The notes: generated from the letters alone by a model not told the origin. A DNA stretch of 64,000 nucleotides from Owenia fusiformis (GCA_903813345.2 CAIIXF020000012.1:26796184-26860183), one strand, 5' to 3'; shown: positions 32,895 to 46,690, counted from the first letter of the stretch. Numbers and translations are program-made.

Positions 32895-34534
32895 CTATGT
32901 TTCCTAAGTGACATCCATACATTCAAGTAGATTTCATGTTAAAGGATTGGGTGAAATACATATTTAAGTGAAACCCACCAGAATGTACAGCCTCAGGAAA
33001 TGGGTTGGGTGGGAGGGTAACTTATTTTTCAATCATTTCCCAATTTCATGATATTTCATCCAAATTTCATGATATGTAAACTATTATCCATTCCATTCGC
33101 TAATGACTACCTCCCTCGAATTCCCTATTTAGAATAAACATTCACTCTACTCAATAATATAGATGTCACTTAGGAAATCTATGTTTCCTAAGTGACATCC
33201 ATACATTCAAGTAGATTTCATGTTAAAGGATTGGGTGAAATACACATTTAATTTTACCCTTTACGGTGTATTTACATCCTGAATAATGTGATTTGTTAAT
33301 TTTTACTACTCCCAATCCTCAAATCTTTAATAAAAAATTAACAAAAAAACTAACGTGGACATCGGATTTGAGAGCAATCTCTCCCAGTAGTTCTAGTAGA
33401 TGGTTTTCCATGATGTAATTATGAAGCTAATAAAACCTAAAATTAACCTCATATCAATGTTTTTCATGAATTACCGGTGGGGAAAAATCAGTCCCCTAAC
33501 ATGAGTAATTAACCTCAATTGCCAATTACCTCCTACTGTGGAGAGACAACTCTCACATCCGAAGTCCACGTGGTTAAAACCACTAAGAGATCAGTGCTCT
33601 CGGACTTTAGATGTAAAGAGAAGCCAATTGTTTATCAGACTTCACTAGTTTCAAATGTTACAAACTCAAGTCATTTTCAAATTAGTTTACAAGAGGGTAC
33701 ATGGAATTAAACCATTACATAACCAATCACTTGCATATGTTATCCAGTCATGTCAAAACAATTCAACCTACTTTCTATTGAGTAAACCCCAGTTTTCATT
33801 CAATTGCCAATTACCAGATTATACCGGAGTGTCATTATTTTCGTCACACTGTATTATAACGTACTGTATAATGACCTCTAATTTTACTGTGTTATTAACA
33901 CGTTGAATTTCCAGTGTTCATTATAAGGCCATGTTATCAAGATTTTTTATGTCATCAATGTTCTATTTTTCTTTGTTTCTGTCAAATATTTGCCTCTCAG
34001 AAAACTTCTCTTATATTGTCTCATAGTTATATTTAATAGCCCCTTGCTCTGGCATATATCTCTGTATCTCTAGGCTCTCAAGGCCTTTTATTCATTACCC
34101 CTCATGGTTCATATTTTTTGCCCCCTGCTTGCGCATATATTTTCAGGCCCTTGGAGCCTTTTATTTTAGCCCCTTGCTCGGGCATTTATAATCTAGGCCC
34201 TCAAAGCCTTTTGTTTTAGCCCCTTGCTCGGGCATTTATATCTAGGCCCTCAAAGCCTTTTATTTTTAGCCCCTTGCTCGGGCATTTATATCTCTAGGCC
34301 CTCAAAGCCTTTTAATCTCTAGGCCCTCAAAGCCTTTTATTTTAGCCCCTTGCTCGGGCATTGTATCTCTAGGCCCTCAAAGCCTTTTATTTTAGCCCCT
34401 TGCTCGGGCGCCCCTTGCTCGGGCATGTAAATCAAAATATGCTTACCACTGCTGAATGTACGTCTTGCCACTTCGAATTCCCTATTTAGAATAAACATTC
34501 ACTCTACTCAATAATATAGATGTCACTTAGGAAA
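32895..34534. mobile_element. Tandem pair of TTTCCTAAGTGACATC elements (unit 2)
   Basis: Inverted ends TTTCCTAAGTGACATC and GATGTCACTTAGGAAA occur twice: 32900-33176 (short) and 33181-34534 (long), separated by TCTATG. The two share the first ~75 and last ~65 bp. Units 1 and 3 have the empty site GGAGTTTAATGTATTC. The longer one contains a minisatellite and two unsupported short frames (33519-33906). Confidence 0.8.
34036..34425. repeat. ~48-bp minisatellite AGCCCCTTGCTCGGGC
   Basis: Seven to eight copies of AGCCCCTTGCTCGGGCATTT then CTAGGCCCTCAAAGCCTTTT. Early copies at the left are diverged and the central ones near-identical, as in an array that grew by slippage or unequal exchange. Confidence 0.85.
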
Positions 34535-34595
34535 TTAATGTATTCATTCCTCTTAAGTTTTTCTAGCGTCTGCTAATAACTATGAATACACTCAC

Positions 34596-34652
34596 CTCGT
34601 TTCTTTGCAATAGAGTCAAATGTGAGTTGACACTTGGACCCTTCGTTTGCGT
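34596..34652 (-). CDS. Candidate 57-nt internal exon (unit 2)
   Basis: Copy of 9834-9890 with donor GAG|GTGAGTG and two synonymous changes relative to unit 1. It lies next to the private 32895-34534 insertion, which would sit in the intron. Confidence 0.35.
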
Positions 34653-35142
34653 CTGTTTAAACTAAGTATTTCTGTGGTTTATAAACTATTCGAACGTCGT
34701 AACCTACAACTTAATTTGCGTCATCTATTATGTAGTCGTCTTGCTGCACGTAGCAGTACCAGCTTGGGAAGTTTCAAATAAAACAAGTACAACACGTTTT
34801 TGATAGATAGGTTCGATGTAACTCTTCACTAATCATCTGAGATTAATTTCAAAATAAAGTGGTAAGAGCTTTTCTAAAAACATGTCAGCAATCGCCAGAG
34901 CGCGTTGAGAAAAACAAGCGATTTTTTTAAATTTTAGAACGAGTGTTTGCTTTGGTCTGGAATTTCACCAAATGAGAAGAATATACGTATTAATTGTCTC
35001 TGAGTTTGATCAAATCTTTATGATTCCACCATTTATTATAGTTTTAATTCGCAAGTTTAGCACAATTCGTCAGCTTCAGATTGTTTGATCAACACCGCGG
35101 ACCTTTGATCAAGCAAAAAACAGTTTACCACCTGAAGTTGAA

Positions 35143-35150
35143 TATATAAG
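35143..35150 (+). promoter_or_regulatory. TATA-box-like site (unit 2 copy)
   Basis: TATATAAG, the unit 2 equivalent of 10379. Confidence 0.25.
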
Positions 35151-37036
35151 AGGATTGCAATTGATTAAGGTGTTCGTCATCGAATGGGATGTTATATGTT
35201 ACCCTAACATATGACATGGAAGAGAAACAAGTGAAACAATACTCGAGGCCATATTCCTTCGCCGCCATTTATTTAGCTCCGCAGCGTTTACAGGTACGTC
35301 AATGACACGCTCCGGAGTGAAAGTAGCTGCGTTCGGTCGGTTTGCCGTGCACTGTGAAGTTCATATGTGAATTGAAAGACAAGGACAATTTTATTATCCA
35401 GACAAATTCGCGATCAAATAAAATAACAACTTCCCCATATTAGAATAACCATCATAAAGATATTTTTGCATTATGTTATATGTTACTGTATGTGACTGAT
35501 GTGGCATCCCGTATTCTGTACCTTTTCTCGACGACATCACATATTTGCATGGTAACATATTGTCTTAAAACATTAATAAATGCCTGCACAGTCTCTCCAA
35601 CATTCTGTTACGTGAAGTAATGAAGCCAACAGTGCAAGCTTGGTGTAAATATAATAAATATAATATAACACATTATGTAACCTTTAAAGGTTTTTTTGTT
35701 TTGTTTTAAAGTGAAATGAATCCTCATATTGAGGATGTCAAATGGCCAACATATGAGTGCTGGCAAAATTGGAATCATCCAATAGTTAACTAAAAAGGGA
35801 GTTCCTCCCAAAAACAGGATGCTTGTACGGATTAAAACTCAGTACCCTTCTTGTAATCATTTGATTGCTCGTAATGGGAGTTCCTCTCAAAGAGAACACA
35901 TGTGCATGTTCCAATTTGAGTGGGAAGGTAAAACTTGGCAGAAAACTTTATTATGTCAGGTAGTCCAAATCCAGGTGAACAAGGCTGAACTCAAAAACCA
36001 GCACATTTTGGACCACGCTATTGTATTGTATATCCCAGCCTTATTACACTGCTTGGAATATCTGAAATTACTGAGTAATGGAAGTTCCTTCCAAAACTTT
36101 CTTAACTGTATAACCTTGATGGAACATTTTTCCTGTATCATCTCTTCTTTATGAATAATGAAAGAAGCTAGTTTGTAGCCAAGCTTGGCACAAATATACA
36201 AACCCATTATGTTCATTAACTAATCTTGTTTGGAGTTAGTCGCTATAGAGCTGCTTCAGCTCTGATCATTTTGTGGCAATAGAATCTCAAAAACTTGTTT
36301 TTCCAACTAAAGCTGAAAGATATAAGGGATATGAGTACACTATTGAAAGCATTTATTTTACAAATAAACATTACAATGGGAAAAAATAAGCCACAATGTC
36401 CAGTTAAATTCTCAGAGCCAAATCCAGTGTCAACTTGTTTCAGACTGATAGTCATGGCCTGTTGAATCATGGCAATCACATCTGTTCCAGATCAAGTCCT
36501 ATGGTAATAGGAGCTAAGGTAGTTTGAAATGTAATTTTTAAGAGGAATCATAATCGCTGTAATCTCTTGTATGAGCTCCTTCTCTCGTTTGGAGAACTTG
36601 TTTTTCCCCGGGCCTATATACAAAAAACCCTCCCCCAGTATAGCCATCGTCAAGTACACACACAATAAGCCTAACATAATACATGGCAGCCTTAATTAGA
36701 TAAGGGCTTCGCCAAAGCAAGGTAGTTGGCTGAAATTGATATTGAAATATGGTCACATAATTGGCAAACCTAAATAATTGATAAAACCGTCGAGGTACTA
36801 TACCCTTTAACTATGAATTGGCAACCAGAAGGTAATATTCTGATACCACCATTAAAAGTCTCCAATTAATAAATGTCAATTGCACAGATGCAAAAGGGTA
36901 TCTAACTATTCAAAATCTAAAGTTATTTGAACAAGAACTTTTATTTTACAACAACGAAGGAGATTTTGAGAACAAATGCCATAGAAACCAACTAGTGTTT
37001 AAACACAAGTTTGAAATTTGGAAATTAATAGTAAAA

Positions 37037-37279
37037 TTAATAACCTATAACTTCTGTATGCCTGTTATTATCACTGTATATTATGTAAATTTTTTTTAAA
37101 TAAATTACATTAATAAAACCATCTATTTTCTTACTACTGATGGCATCATATTTCGAAATAATGTTATCTAAGCCTAGATTAGCTTTAACTCTAGAACAAT
37201 CAGTTTGGAAAGTGTAATTCCTAAATCTCTGTATGTAAGAGTGTCCAGCAAGTATTGCACATACATGTATATTTGACAT
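37037..37279 (-). pseudogene. Possible SGNH-hydrolase-like fragment (unit 2)
   Basis: Copy of 12717-12959, with the same AILAGHSYIQRF block and only a few substitutions near the C-terminus. Confidence 0.35.
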
Positions 37280-37314
37280 AATAAAACTGAAAATACTGAA
37301 AATGTTACACTTAC

Positions 37315-37416
37315 GTTATGATGCGATACTAGAGAGTTTAAGCTAGCGATATGTTTCTCAACGTAACCATGAACGCAAAGCCAATGAATCAAGACAGTAA
37401 AGCATATAGCGCACAT
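37315..37416 (-). CDS. Candidate signal-peptide exon (unit 2)
   Basis: MCAICFTVLIHWLCVHG start and AAC|GTAAGTG donor; copy of 12995-13096. Confidence 0.3.
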
Positions 37417-37540
37417 ACAAAACAAGCGCTAATTAGTCTACTTCAGATACCCGATTAGCTTCAGTTTCGTGTTTAGAACGGGATATTTACTATTTTACGT
37501 TGGTATCAACGAGAATTATTATACCCATGTCTATTGAATA

Positions 37541-38138
37541 CGAGGGGTTATCAATAAGTAATGGACGCTTTTTTACACAGATGTTTTTTATAAACTGATC
37601 TCTTTGATTTTTGCCAGTGATACATCATTTAATTATCTAACAACTCTAAAGATTTGAACACAAAACATGTGATATATTTTTAAATATCTTTATTTCTGTG
37701 AAGGAGGTGTAGGTACTCAGGTACACAACCACGTTCATTCTACAGAGCACTCTACATAGGTTTTATTAAGTGCTTCACACTTAGTGTATCCTCTCAACCC
37801 AAGATTGAAAGACAAGACCGAATCCATTCTCTGACAAGGTAGCAAGCTACAGTTGCACAGCTTGTTTATTTCATCAATGCCATTAAACCTGCGTCCTTTA
37901 TCAAAAAAATAAGTAGTACATCAATAAGTAAGTCAAGTTCGGCAAGATTTGGACTAAATGGTGCATGGCCCAAGGGCTCCATGTTCAGGTCCAGAGGTAT
38001 ATTGTTTCCTGAATATTTTGAGATCTGTGGGCATGTCAATTGTCCATATGGAGTAGTGTGTTCCCTTCTCTCACCAACCCCTTCTTCCACAATACAATGA
38101 TTTCTAAAACTCATCAAATTGTAAAATTCAGTAGCCAT
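37541..38138 (-). pseudogene. mariner-like transposase remnant (unit 2)
   Basis: Copy of 13221-13813 with the same CGAGGGGTTATC terminus and GHAPFSPNLAELD block. Truncated 5' half as in unit 1, so the loss predates the duplication. Confidence 0.6.
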
Positions 38139-38154
38139 CTTGAAAATGTCTTCT

Positions 38155-38831
38155 TGTCCCTAGGCATCAGCATATAAAATTTGAAGAAATCCGTCTACTG
38201 ATATTTGAGGTATCAAAGATTAGGTTATTTTACGAAAAATGGCGGTCATTTTTAAATTCAGTTTTTTATTATTATTATTATATCTTGGCTACCGCCATAT
38301 TTGGCGAGCAATACCTCATTGGTATATTCCGTATTTTACACTCGAAGACAGAGCCAGAAACCCCTCCTTGGATAAGCCCTGTGTTCTTTTGTGTGCACAG
38401 GTACACAGACATACAGGTACACACCACAGCCTTTTATACGAGTCGTGAAACACTCAGTCAAACACATAGAATTACATAACGCACAAACAAACTTGTCTGA
38501 ACCGGGGACAGCTGCCATCTTAAAATTCCTTATCGAGCAGAGCTCCTATGTACCTAGGCTTCAGCATAAAACATTCAAACGAAATCCGTCTACTGGTATT
38601 TGACACATCAAAGATTACGTTTTTACGAAAAATGACAGCCATTTTCAAATTTTTCCGGCCATCTTGAAAATTTCTTGAACAAAGCTTCTTTGTCCCTAGG
38701 CATCAGCATATAACATTTGAACCAAATCCGTGAACTGGTATTTCAAGTATTACATTTTTTACGATAAATGGTGGTCATTTTGAATTGAGTGGCCAAATTG
38801 AAAAGTCCTTCTCGAGATGAGATTCTACCCC
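38155..38831. repeat. Tandem diverged modules (unit 2)
   Basis: Copy of 13830-14505, with the same TAGGCATCAGCATATAA and TTTACGAAAAATGGCGG order. Frames within it are repeat-derived. Confidence 0.6.
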
Positions 38832-38834
38832 AAT

Positions 38835-39693
38835 TAGTATAGTAGGAACGAGGGGTTCCCATGTACCCATCAGGTGTGAATAAGTTACATACATTTTTGT
38901 AATCCCTAAAGTGTCTATTTCATAAATTCATTTGTTAACATTGCCAACTAATGTCCCATAGTACTTTTATGGCGGCATTCCGTTACCATGGTTACGCATC
39001 TTTAGACATCTTACCTTGGTATCTTAAATCATTTGTAACACTGTCATTATTTGGTCTATAGAGATGATATTGGTACCAAATTACACCTCATTAAATTTCC
39101 AATAATTTTCTGAATTGAATCAGTATTACGAAAGTTATTTAACTTTCGAGGCAGCTATCGTGAATGTCATTATTTGACAATAATATACATACATCTTACC
39201 TTGGAGTCTTGAATCAATATGTAGCTTCGCCATTATTTGGTCTATAGAGATGATATTGGTATCTTATTAAACCTTATTAAATTTACTATATGGTTACAAT
39301 ATTCAATTATGCAAATTAGCTTATTTGCATTAATTGTGACGTCATCAATCCATTTTTGGTTCAGAATATCCCAGTATAGCAACATATCTATTAGAACTGA
39401 GGCCGTATGACAGAATGTGTGCATAGTTTTGTCCCTTATTTGATGAGTGGAAGATATAAGCAACATTTAAGAGACAACAAATTTTCAAACTTGGATCAGA
39501 ATTAACAAAATCATCCAGCTTTGGAGGCAGCTACTGTGGACGTCATTGTTTTACTATTATAAAAAGAATATTAAATTAACAAAAAAGTAACAACTATAGA
39601 ATTCATGAAATAGACACCCTAGGGATTACAAAAATGTATGTAACTTATTCACACCTTATGGGTGCACGGGAACCCCTCGTTCCTACTATACTA
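38835..39693. mobile_element. TIR element TAGTATAGTAGGAACG (unit 2)
   Basis: Copy of 14508-15364 with the intact first base T and AAT on both sides (38832-38834, 39694-39696). Confidence 0.8.
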
Positions 39694-39849
39694 AATAGGG
39701 CATAAGCCTATAAAATGTGAATCAAATCCATCAACCGGTGAGTTATCGCTGGACAAATGGACGAACGGACGGACAAATGGACGAACGGACGGACGAACGG
39801 ACGGCTTTCCTATATTCCACTCGAACTTCATGCGGTGGAATAGTAGCCC

Positions 39850-40562
39850 AATTTACACTACGCGCAGCATTCCAATACGTTTTGGCTAAAACGTTTTAGA
39901 AAAATTAAGTTGAGTTTACATTACCATTTTCAAGACGTCTTAGGAAATAGAGTCTAGTTTACACATGTTTTCCTAAAACGTCTTAGAGATATGTAGGTAT
40001 ACATGTAAAATGAAAAAAGCAGTTTAGTACTGGTTGAAAGACGGTTCAGTCAATATAGTTATTCCTTTCCTCCTTCTATACTTTGTACCCATCTTTGTAT
40101 TAAAGAATGCATAGTTTTCAGAAAAATATGTCCTAATATAAGGACAGCATTGTTAAAAGCATGAAAGAGAGCAGGAATATTTTATGCATAAATTAGAATT
40201 AGGATTATGATAAATCGCCAGGAAAATAAGTTCCTCTCAATAATTTTCTTATGATATTGGGAACAAGGGATAAGACAAAATAAAGGACCATGCAACATAT
40301 GTAAATGGAAAGTTTCAAATGTTTCGTTCGGCGCAACGCAAAAAAACGGGCTAAGAGTGCCTAGCTAAAACCGGTGGATTTACACTCGCTCGTAAAATGT
40401 TTTAACGCTAAGACGTCTTGGCTATGACTAGGGTCCTAAAACGTTTTAGCTAAGCGCTCTTAGCCGAGAGCTCTTGAGTAAATATGGATTTACATTACAT
40501 TTGTAAAACGTTTTATCGCTAAAACGTTTAAGCTAAGACGTCTTAGCGCGCTAGTGTAAATC
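39850..40562. mobile_element. CTAARACGTYTTAG palindrome element (unit 2)
   Basis: Copy of 15502-16212 with the same inverted ends and palindromic word clusters. Confidence 0.6.
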
Positions 40563-41605
40563 CAACAAGTGATTCTAATATAACTGGCAGACTGGTGAAC
40601 AATGAAATCCAATGGCTCAATCAGTCATGGTATCCACAATATGACGCCTTTCACTGATTCATCAGTCAGGGGCGTCAGGGGGCGACTTTTGGGTTTGGAT
40701 AGGTCGTGCGCAAAGCGCGCCACACGCTCGGGGGACATGCCCTCAGAAAGCGTTCAAATTTAGACCCCCTCTTGTGCATTCTGAACAAATCTCAGCACAA
40801 CATTCCCAATAATAAAAACAAGAAAAAATTGTGTTTTTAGGAAACTTAACTTGACTTCGTTGACTAAAAAACGTTGACTTTTACTAAAATATACATTTTG
40901 CACTTATTCTTCAACGTATTTACATATTGTATGGGTTCCTGAGAAACTATGCATGGTATAGAATTAAATATAATATGAGAATTATGAGATGCTTGATGTA
41001 CACGAGATACTGACATAGCATAATTTCTGTCATTATTACAGTTTGACTTTAATTAGCTCCAGAGCTTTCAATTCAAGGCTAGGTTTCAAATCTAAAAAAT
41101 CTGGGAAAGGGGGGGGGGGGCGGTCGCCCCCAACGCCCTCCCCCTTCCTTCCTTCCTTCCTTCCTTCCTTCCTTCAGGGAGTGGTTGATGTTATGTTTGA
41201 AATGGCAATCTTTGGCAGCCCTTGCTCTTCTAAAGAAGATAATATGACTAAAATTACTTAGGAAAGTCTACATCCTGACATCAAACATCACTAGACTAAA
41301 AATGTATGACTATATGACTCCCACAGTACAATCTTTATCAAATGGTAAGAAATCTTTACTAACACGTTAAATGATTGCAAAGGTACCCAATGCACATTCC
41401 ATGGTATAGAGCTAGATTATATTTACTTTGGAGGTAGATGCAGAATCTAAATTATAAAAAATATGTGCTTATGGAAATGTAATTCCACACAGTAAAACAT
41501 CGTACTTTTAAATATTCATACATTCAGAAAATAACAAATGGAACAACACAATATAATTCAAAAGAAAGACGTTTTCTGTAAAGCTTTTGTGCCTAGCCCT
41601 AAGGG

Positions 41606-41869
41606 GTGTATTCGACGGTATTACCCCTGCTCTGTTGTCTATATTACGATTCGAACATGAAAACTCACCACAATGTTTCGAATATTCATTATGGTCCGCC
41701 ATTACTACGACCCGCCGTTATGACGTCACAAATTACACGTATTACCAGGGATATTCTTCGCAAATATACCCCGGGTGAAATGTTGACTTTGTTTACAGTT
41801 TATAGAAGGCGTGAATACAGTCATGTTCGAATATTAATGGAAACATTTCACATCTTGGGCAATCTATGA
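41606..41869 (+). CDS. Conserved short open frame, unrecognised (unit 2)
   Basis: 87 residues, identical in unit 3 (56603-56866) and open at the C-terminal half in unit 1. See 17221-17493. Confidence 0.25.
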   Translation: MYSTVLPLLCCLYYDSNMKTHHNVSNIHYGPPLLRPAVMTSQITRITRDILRKYTPGEMLTLFTVYRRREYSHVRILMETFHILGNL

Positions 41870-42599
41870 GAGAACCCTGGATGGACAATCTCCCTCTCTC
41901 AAGCTGACATAGCCACATCTGATACAGCTGATGTCTTTATAAAAGTTAACCATCTCGCACTAACTTGCAGACCACATCAAATTACTGTCTTTATATTCTT
42001 GCCAAAAAAGCCTGTGAGACGCATTGTTTGTGTTGTGATCTAATTGATGAATAACCTCAGTTTGAGTTGGGTGATTGGGTGAAAAAACAGTCCCAGCTGA
42101 ATGGCTCTTCCCAATTAAAAACTTTAAAAAGGGCAACTTCAGCCTATACAAAGATACCCTTTCTGAGTTGTTGCCATGGCTTTTTATACTCAATCACACC
42201 AACTAGTCGAGATGAGTACCAGTTAATATCCATTGCATGAACCAATTTAACGCAACACACCCTTCGTGAATTCATCAAGGGAAACTTCACAGTTGCTAAA
42301 ACAACAAGGCATATGACATGAACGAAATCATACCATCGAAAACCCTTCAAAATGGCCATCAGAAAACAAGATGACTGCCCGAAAGTTAACCAGCTCTAGA
42401 ACTTCTATCATGTGTGTGAATTTGGAGAAATTATGATGAGCAGTTTTCCTGAAACCCCAATGACAAAAAATGGGATCATCAAGCCCAAGGTAACGGTCAA
42501 GTCATCATGACGACTACTACATGTAGTGTATAGTAACGTTTCTCAAACATGTGCCTGAACCATGAGCAGAATATTGACTGGTTAAGGGGGGTAGTGGTG

Positions 42600-44346
42600 C
42601 CATAGGCCTCCTGGATAACCATATTGCAGTAAGATAATGGATGGTGGCAGGCCCAGAGATGGCACGGCGAGTGTCTGAATTTGAGTACAGCCTAGAACAT
42701 TAATGATGTCGGTGCCTTGATAGGAGAAATCCAATCAGAATAATGATTGCAATTTTTTTGCCATTAGTTCATTGCATGTCAGCACAATAGTGGTGATTTG
42801 AGGTACATTTCAACATGAAAATCAAGCATATCCATCATCTTTATCACAGAATGGCATAGTCACAAGTGGAACAAAAGCAGATCTCTTGACACCATTAGAG
42901 AACCTATAAGCATGACAGCAGATACCTTCTCCAAATGTTTAAGTTATAATTTTTTATGGCGCTGTAACCATACATTTTGTCTCCATCCATGATGCGAAGA
43001 ATCTCCACGAATATGGCGACAAGATATTCAACAAATACATCAATGATCAACTCAACAATGACATCCAACTAGATATTGTCTTGGACAGTTAAGAAACTAC
43101 GTAACAGTTTAGAGTCTGGTATAAGAAATAAGAGAGAAAATAGTAAAAGGAGGCATATTTATCCTGAAAATTCCCTATCTAGAAACTGGATGATTGTTTG
43201 TGCTTGGCGTCAAACAAGAGAGAACTGTTCCAAATCTTGGTGCAAATGTGAGCAATATTATTGTACCCGAACTAAAAAGACTATCACAATCTTTGGTCAA
43301 GATGTCATGTGTTAATCCACAAAAACAATCCATCAAAGGAATGTAACCTTGCACACAATCAACACTGGGAGTGAACAACTATGAGTTGGATTTGACAAGG
43401 GGAGACAGTTCAGGTACTTGGAAGCATGAAATGGCGAAATCCATTGGGCCTCAAAAAAGTCTATGTCTACCATTATTCCACTCATTGACAAGTTGTTATA
43501 CCACATCCAGGTTCCATGGCCGGAATTACAGCATTGGACAGATGGAGTAAATCTGTTCATTTGTTTTCCTGGAATCACGATGCCAAGATTTATCCAAAAA
43601 CTTCCAAGATGGCCGCCAGAATGCAAGATGGCTACCAAAAATTAAATCACATCTAGACTTTCTTACCATCTAACATGTGTGGACATTTGAAGTAAATCTG
43701 TTTGGTTTTCCTGAAATCATGATGACAAGATTTATCTTAAAACTTCCAAGATGGCCTCCAGAATGCAAGGTGGCCATAAAAAACTAATGAGGTCTAAGAC
43801 TTTTTACCATATGACATGTGTAAAAATTTGAAGTACATCTGTTAAGTGTTTTTTCTGGAACCGCGATGCCAAGATATATCTAAAAAATCCAACATGGCCG
43901 GCAGAATGCAAGATGGCCGCCGGAAAGTTAATCAGCTCTAGAACTTCTTACCATGTAACATGTGTGAAAATATCAAGTAATTGTAATGACAAACAATGAG
44001 ACTTCAGAATGCTACCTTGTCTAACCCCATTTTGGTGCCTTTTGCCCCTGTTTCTATCTATATAAGAGATGTTTTCTTTATGAGGGAAGTCTGTTCTTTC
44101 AAACGGTGCAATCATTTTATGTGGGGAAGTACCGGACAACAAAACCCCTTTTGGAAATCAGATCAGGGACTACATTCCCCGGGTATTATTCCATCTCCAA
44201 TGAAGTTAGGCTGGACAACAGAGCCAGGAGACAACACGTACATGACTACCTTAAAGCAGATGGCTGATGCTAGTCAAGCATTAGTAAAGTGTGGTTGTCA
44301 GAAGCCGTGTTTCCCATCAAGATGTACCAGCTTTAGGCCGCTCTAG
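42600..44346 (+). pseudogene. Cys-tailed family pseudogene (unit 3)
   Basis: The 5' part (to about 42900) follows the unit 1/4 version, including the TAA before WMVAGPEMARRVSEFE. The rest follows the unit 2 version without the hAT-like element and with the 43545-43975 repeats. It ends with KCGCQKPCFPSRC at about 44300. A 1-bp loss near 43281 adds a frameshift relative to unit 2. Confidence 0.7.
43545..43975. repeat. ~142-bp tandem modules (unit 3)
   Basis: Copy of 23215-23645. Confidence 0.75.
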
Positions 44347-44525
44347 TATGCATATCATTGTGTACCCGTAATTGAGAGTTTTCATTAGAATAACTAAAGT
44401 AAGGGCTCAAATATGACAATACTATATAAACTGCAAGATACCCCCTATATACCCCCCCCCCAAAAAAAAAAATTATATGGTTGACATCTTAAGAGTTGGC
44501 ATACTAAAATAATACTCGTTTTTAT

Positions 44526-46429
44526 GTCCCCACCACATAGTGTGGGCCATATTGTCGGCCTAGGCGCGTCCGTCCGTCCGTCCGTCCGTCTGTCTGTCTG
44601 TCTGTCCGTCCGTCCGTACGTCCGCGGTTTTCTTCGAAAACGCTACAGATATCAGCTTCAAATTTTCAGGAATAACTTGCGAGTGCATACAGATGTGGAT
44701 GAAAAAAATTTAACTCGATACCTACTTCCTGTCGGCCATTTGAGGTCAAATGCTAAAATCCTTGTCTGCAAACTTTAAGAAAAACGTCTTCACAGTTGCT
44801 TTTAAAACTTTAATATCTTGTCCAGCTCACTCCATTCCACATCTGATTAGGTTTTGGACCTGTTAGCTCAGTCATGTCAGCCATTTTGAATGTCTTAAAG
44901 GGTGACGCATATCGTTTAGCAAATCGAACGCTCGTTTCTGGTGTTGCTCACCGTTTAGTATAAAAGGCCCGTTTCCGGAATAACACTCAAGGGTTCACAG
45001 GTTCGAGGTCGTTGTGTCAACACCTCTAACTGTTATATAGCATAAGTATATTATAGATCGTCACACATTTATAAAAGGGTGATTTTTATTTTGACAAATC
45101 AATTCCACATTTATAGGTGAAGTTTCAGGATCTTCTATTTGTGTATAATAAGGAAAAATTGGCATCTAAATTTCCCCATAACGTAATAGCACACAGCTTG
45201 GCATATGAAATATTCTACAAATGAAACAAAGCAAGACAAACCGGTTTCTAATACAAGAATTTATATTGGCTGTTGTACATGTATTATTTGAACGCAATCA
45301 CTCTTTGGATAACGTTTTCAAAATTATTATAAACGGATTACTTTATCTCAAAGACAATTTCAATAAACTGGATTTTACAGAACTCCCCTTATTTCTTAAA
45401 AATGGACTGATCCAGTTGATTCGCCTGGAGCCGCCATATTGTTTTTATACGGGAAGCTAATCGGAACCCTTTAAGAAAAGTTAGCGCACGATAATACGTT
45501 GTATGGTAAATTTGAGTTTTCATACTTTAACTATTTAGTAGCTTTATAAATAATTTCAGGTGTACTTTGTTGTAAAAGCCTATGTTATTGTTAACAGTAT
45601 ATGCATGTGATAATTTTGTAAAAGGAAATCAGCAAAAACTCATAATCACTTTTTATTGTCGGCCATTTTGGATTTTTCCGTCCTAAAATCTTGTCTGTAA
45701 AGTCTTGTCTACGCGTTTACAGCTGAACTGTTTGGTAGATCAATTTCAAATTTTCAGGGATGATTCTTAGTATGAAAATCTAGATCTGCTTAGATTTTTG
45801 GCGTTCTGGGTAAATGTCAAGGCAGCCATTTTGGATTTTCCGTCCAAAAATCTTGTCTGTAAAGTCTTGTCTACGCATTTCCAGGTGAACCATTTGGTAG
45901 ATCAATTTCAAATTTTCAGGGATGATTCTTAGTATGAAAATCTAGATCTGATTAGTTTTTTGGCACTCTGGATATATGTCAAGGTAGCCATTTTGGATTT
46001 TCCGTCCTAAAATCTTGCCTGTAAAGTCTTGTCTTTGTATTTTTGGGGAACCGTTTGGTAGATCAATTTCGAATTTTCAGGGATGATTCTTAGTATGACA
46101 ATCTAATTTTGATTAGTTTTTTGGCATTCTGGGTTAATGTCAAGGCAGCCATTTGGGATTTTCCATCCTAAAATCTTGTCTGTAAAGTCTTGTTTACGGG
46201 TTTTCTGGTTAACTGTTCGACGGATCAATTTCAAATTTTCAGGGGTGGTTCTTAGTATGAAAATCGAGAACTAACTAATATTTGGGGATTCTGGGTAAGT
46301 TTTAAGGTGGCCATTTTGGATTTTCCGTCCTCAAATTATGTCGGTAAAGTCTTGTCTACTCATTTTCAGGATAAACATTTGACGGGATCACTCATTGGTG
46401 TGGACATTTTGTACACATTTGTGTTCTTG
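44526..46429 (+). mobile_element. GTCCCCACCACATAG element (unit 3)
   Basis: Copy of 24195-26113 between TTTTAT repeats, with a longer GTCC/GTCT microsatellite (44567-44622) and one fewer TACTC duplicate near 44980. Confidence 0.75.
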
Positions 46430-46690
46430 TTTTATTATTCATGGTACATGATACAGATCAAATATTGGCTGTCCAAACTATTACACGCTTACTTCAACAG
46501 TTCAATATATTATAAAACACAATTTTGATTTTGAACAATTTCACTAATAGGTGGCGCTATGGGAGACATTCTTCATTATGTGTTTCTCTAAATATTGTTT
46601 GGAAAGGAATCAGTTTCTACTAAAACATACAAACCTATCATATTCTGATGAAAAAGGATAGAAATATGATAGGTACAGTACTATATATAT

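Larger units (their letters stand above)
22035..42378. repeat. Segmental duplication unit 2
   Basis: This is a full copy of the unit in the same orientation as unit 1. It carries insertions shared with unit 3 (24195-26113, 26375-27195, 27413-27630, LINE 28777-31100) and private ones (29038-30337, 32895-34534). It ends with the block TTCTTGCCAAAAAAGCCTG (41990-42378) that precedes the start of every unit. Confidence 0.9.

Noticed and set aside
32895-33176. LTR of a retrotransposon (direct repeat of the 5' part at 33181)
   Set aside because: Ends are inverted repeats without TG/CA termini, and there is no primer binding site, polypurine tract or gag-pol frame.
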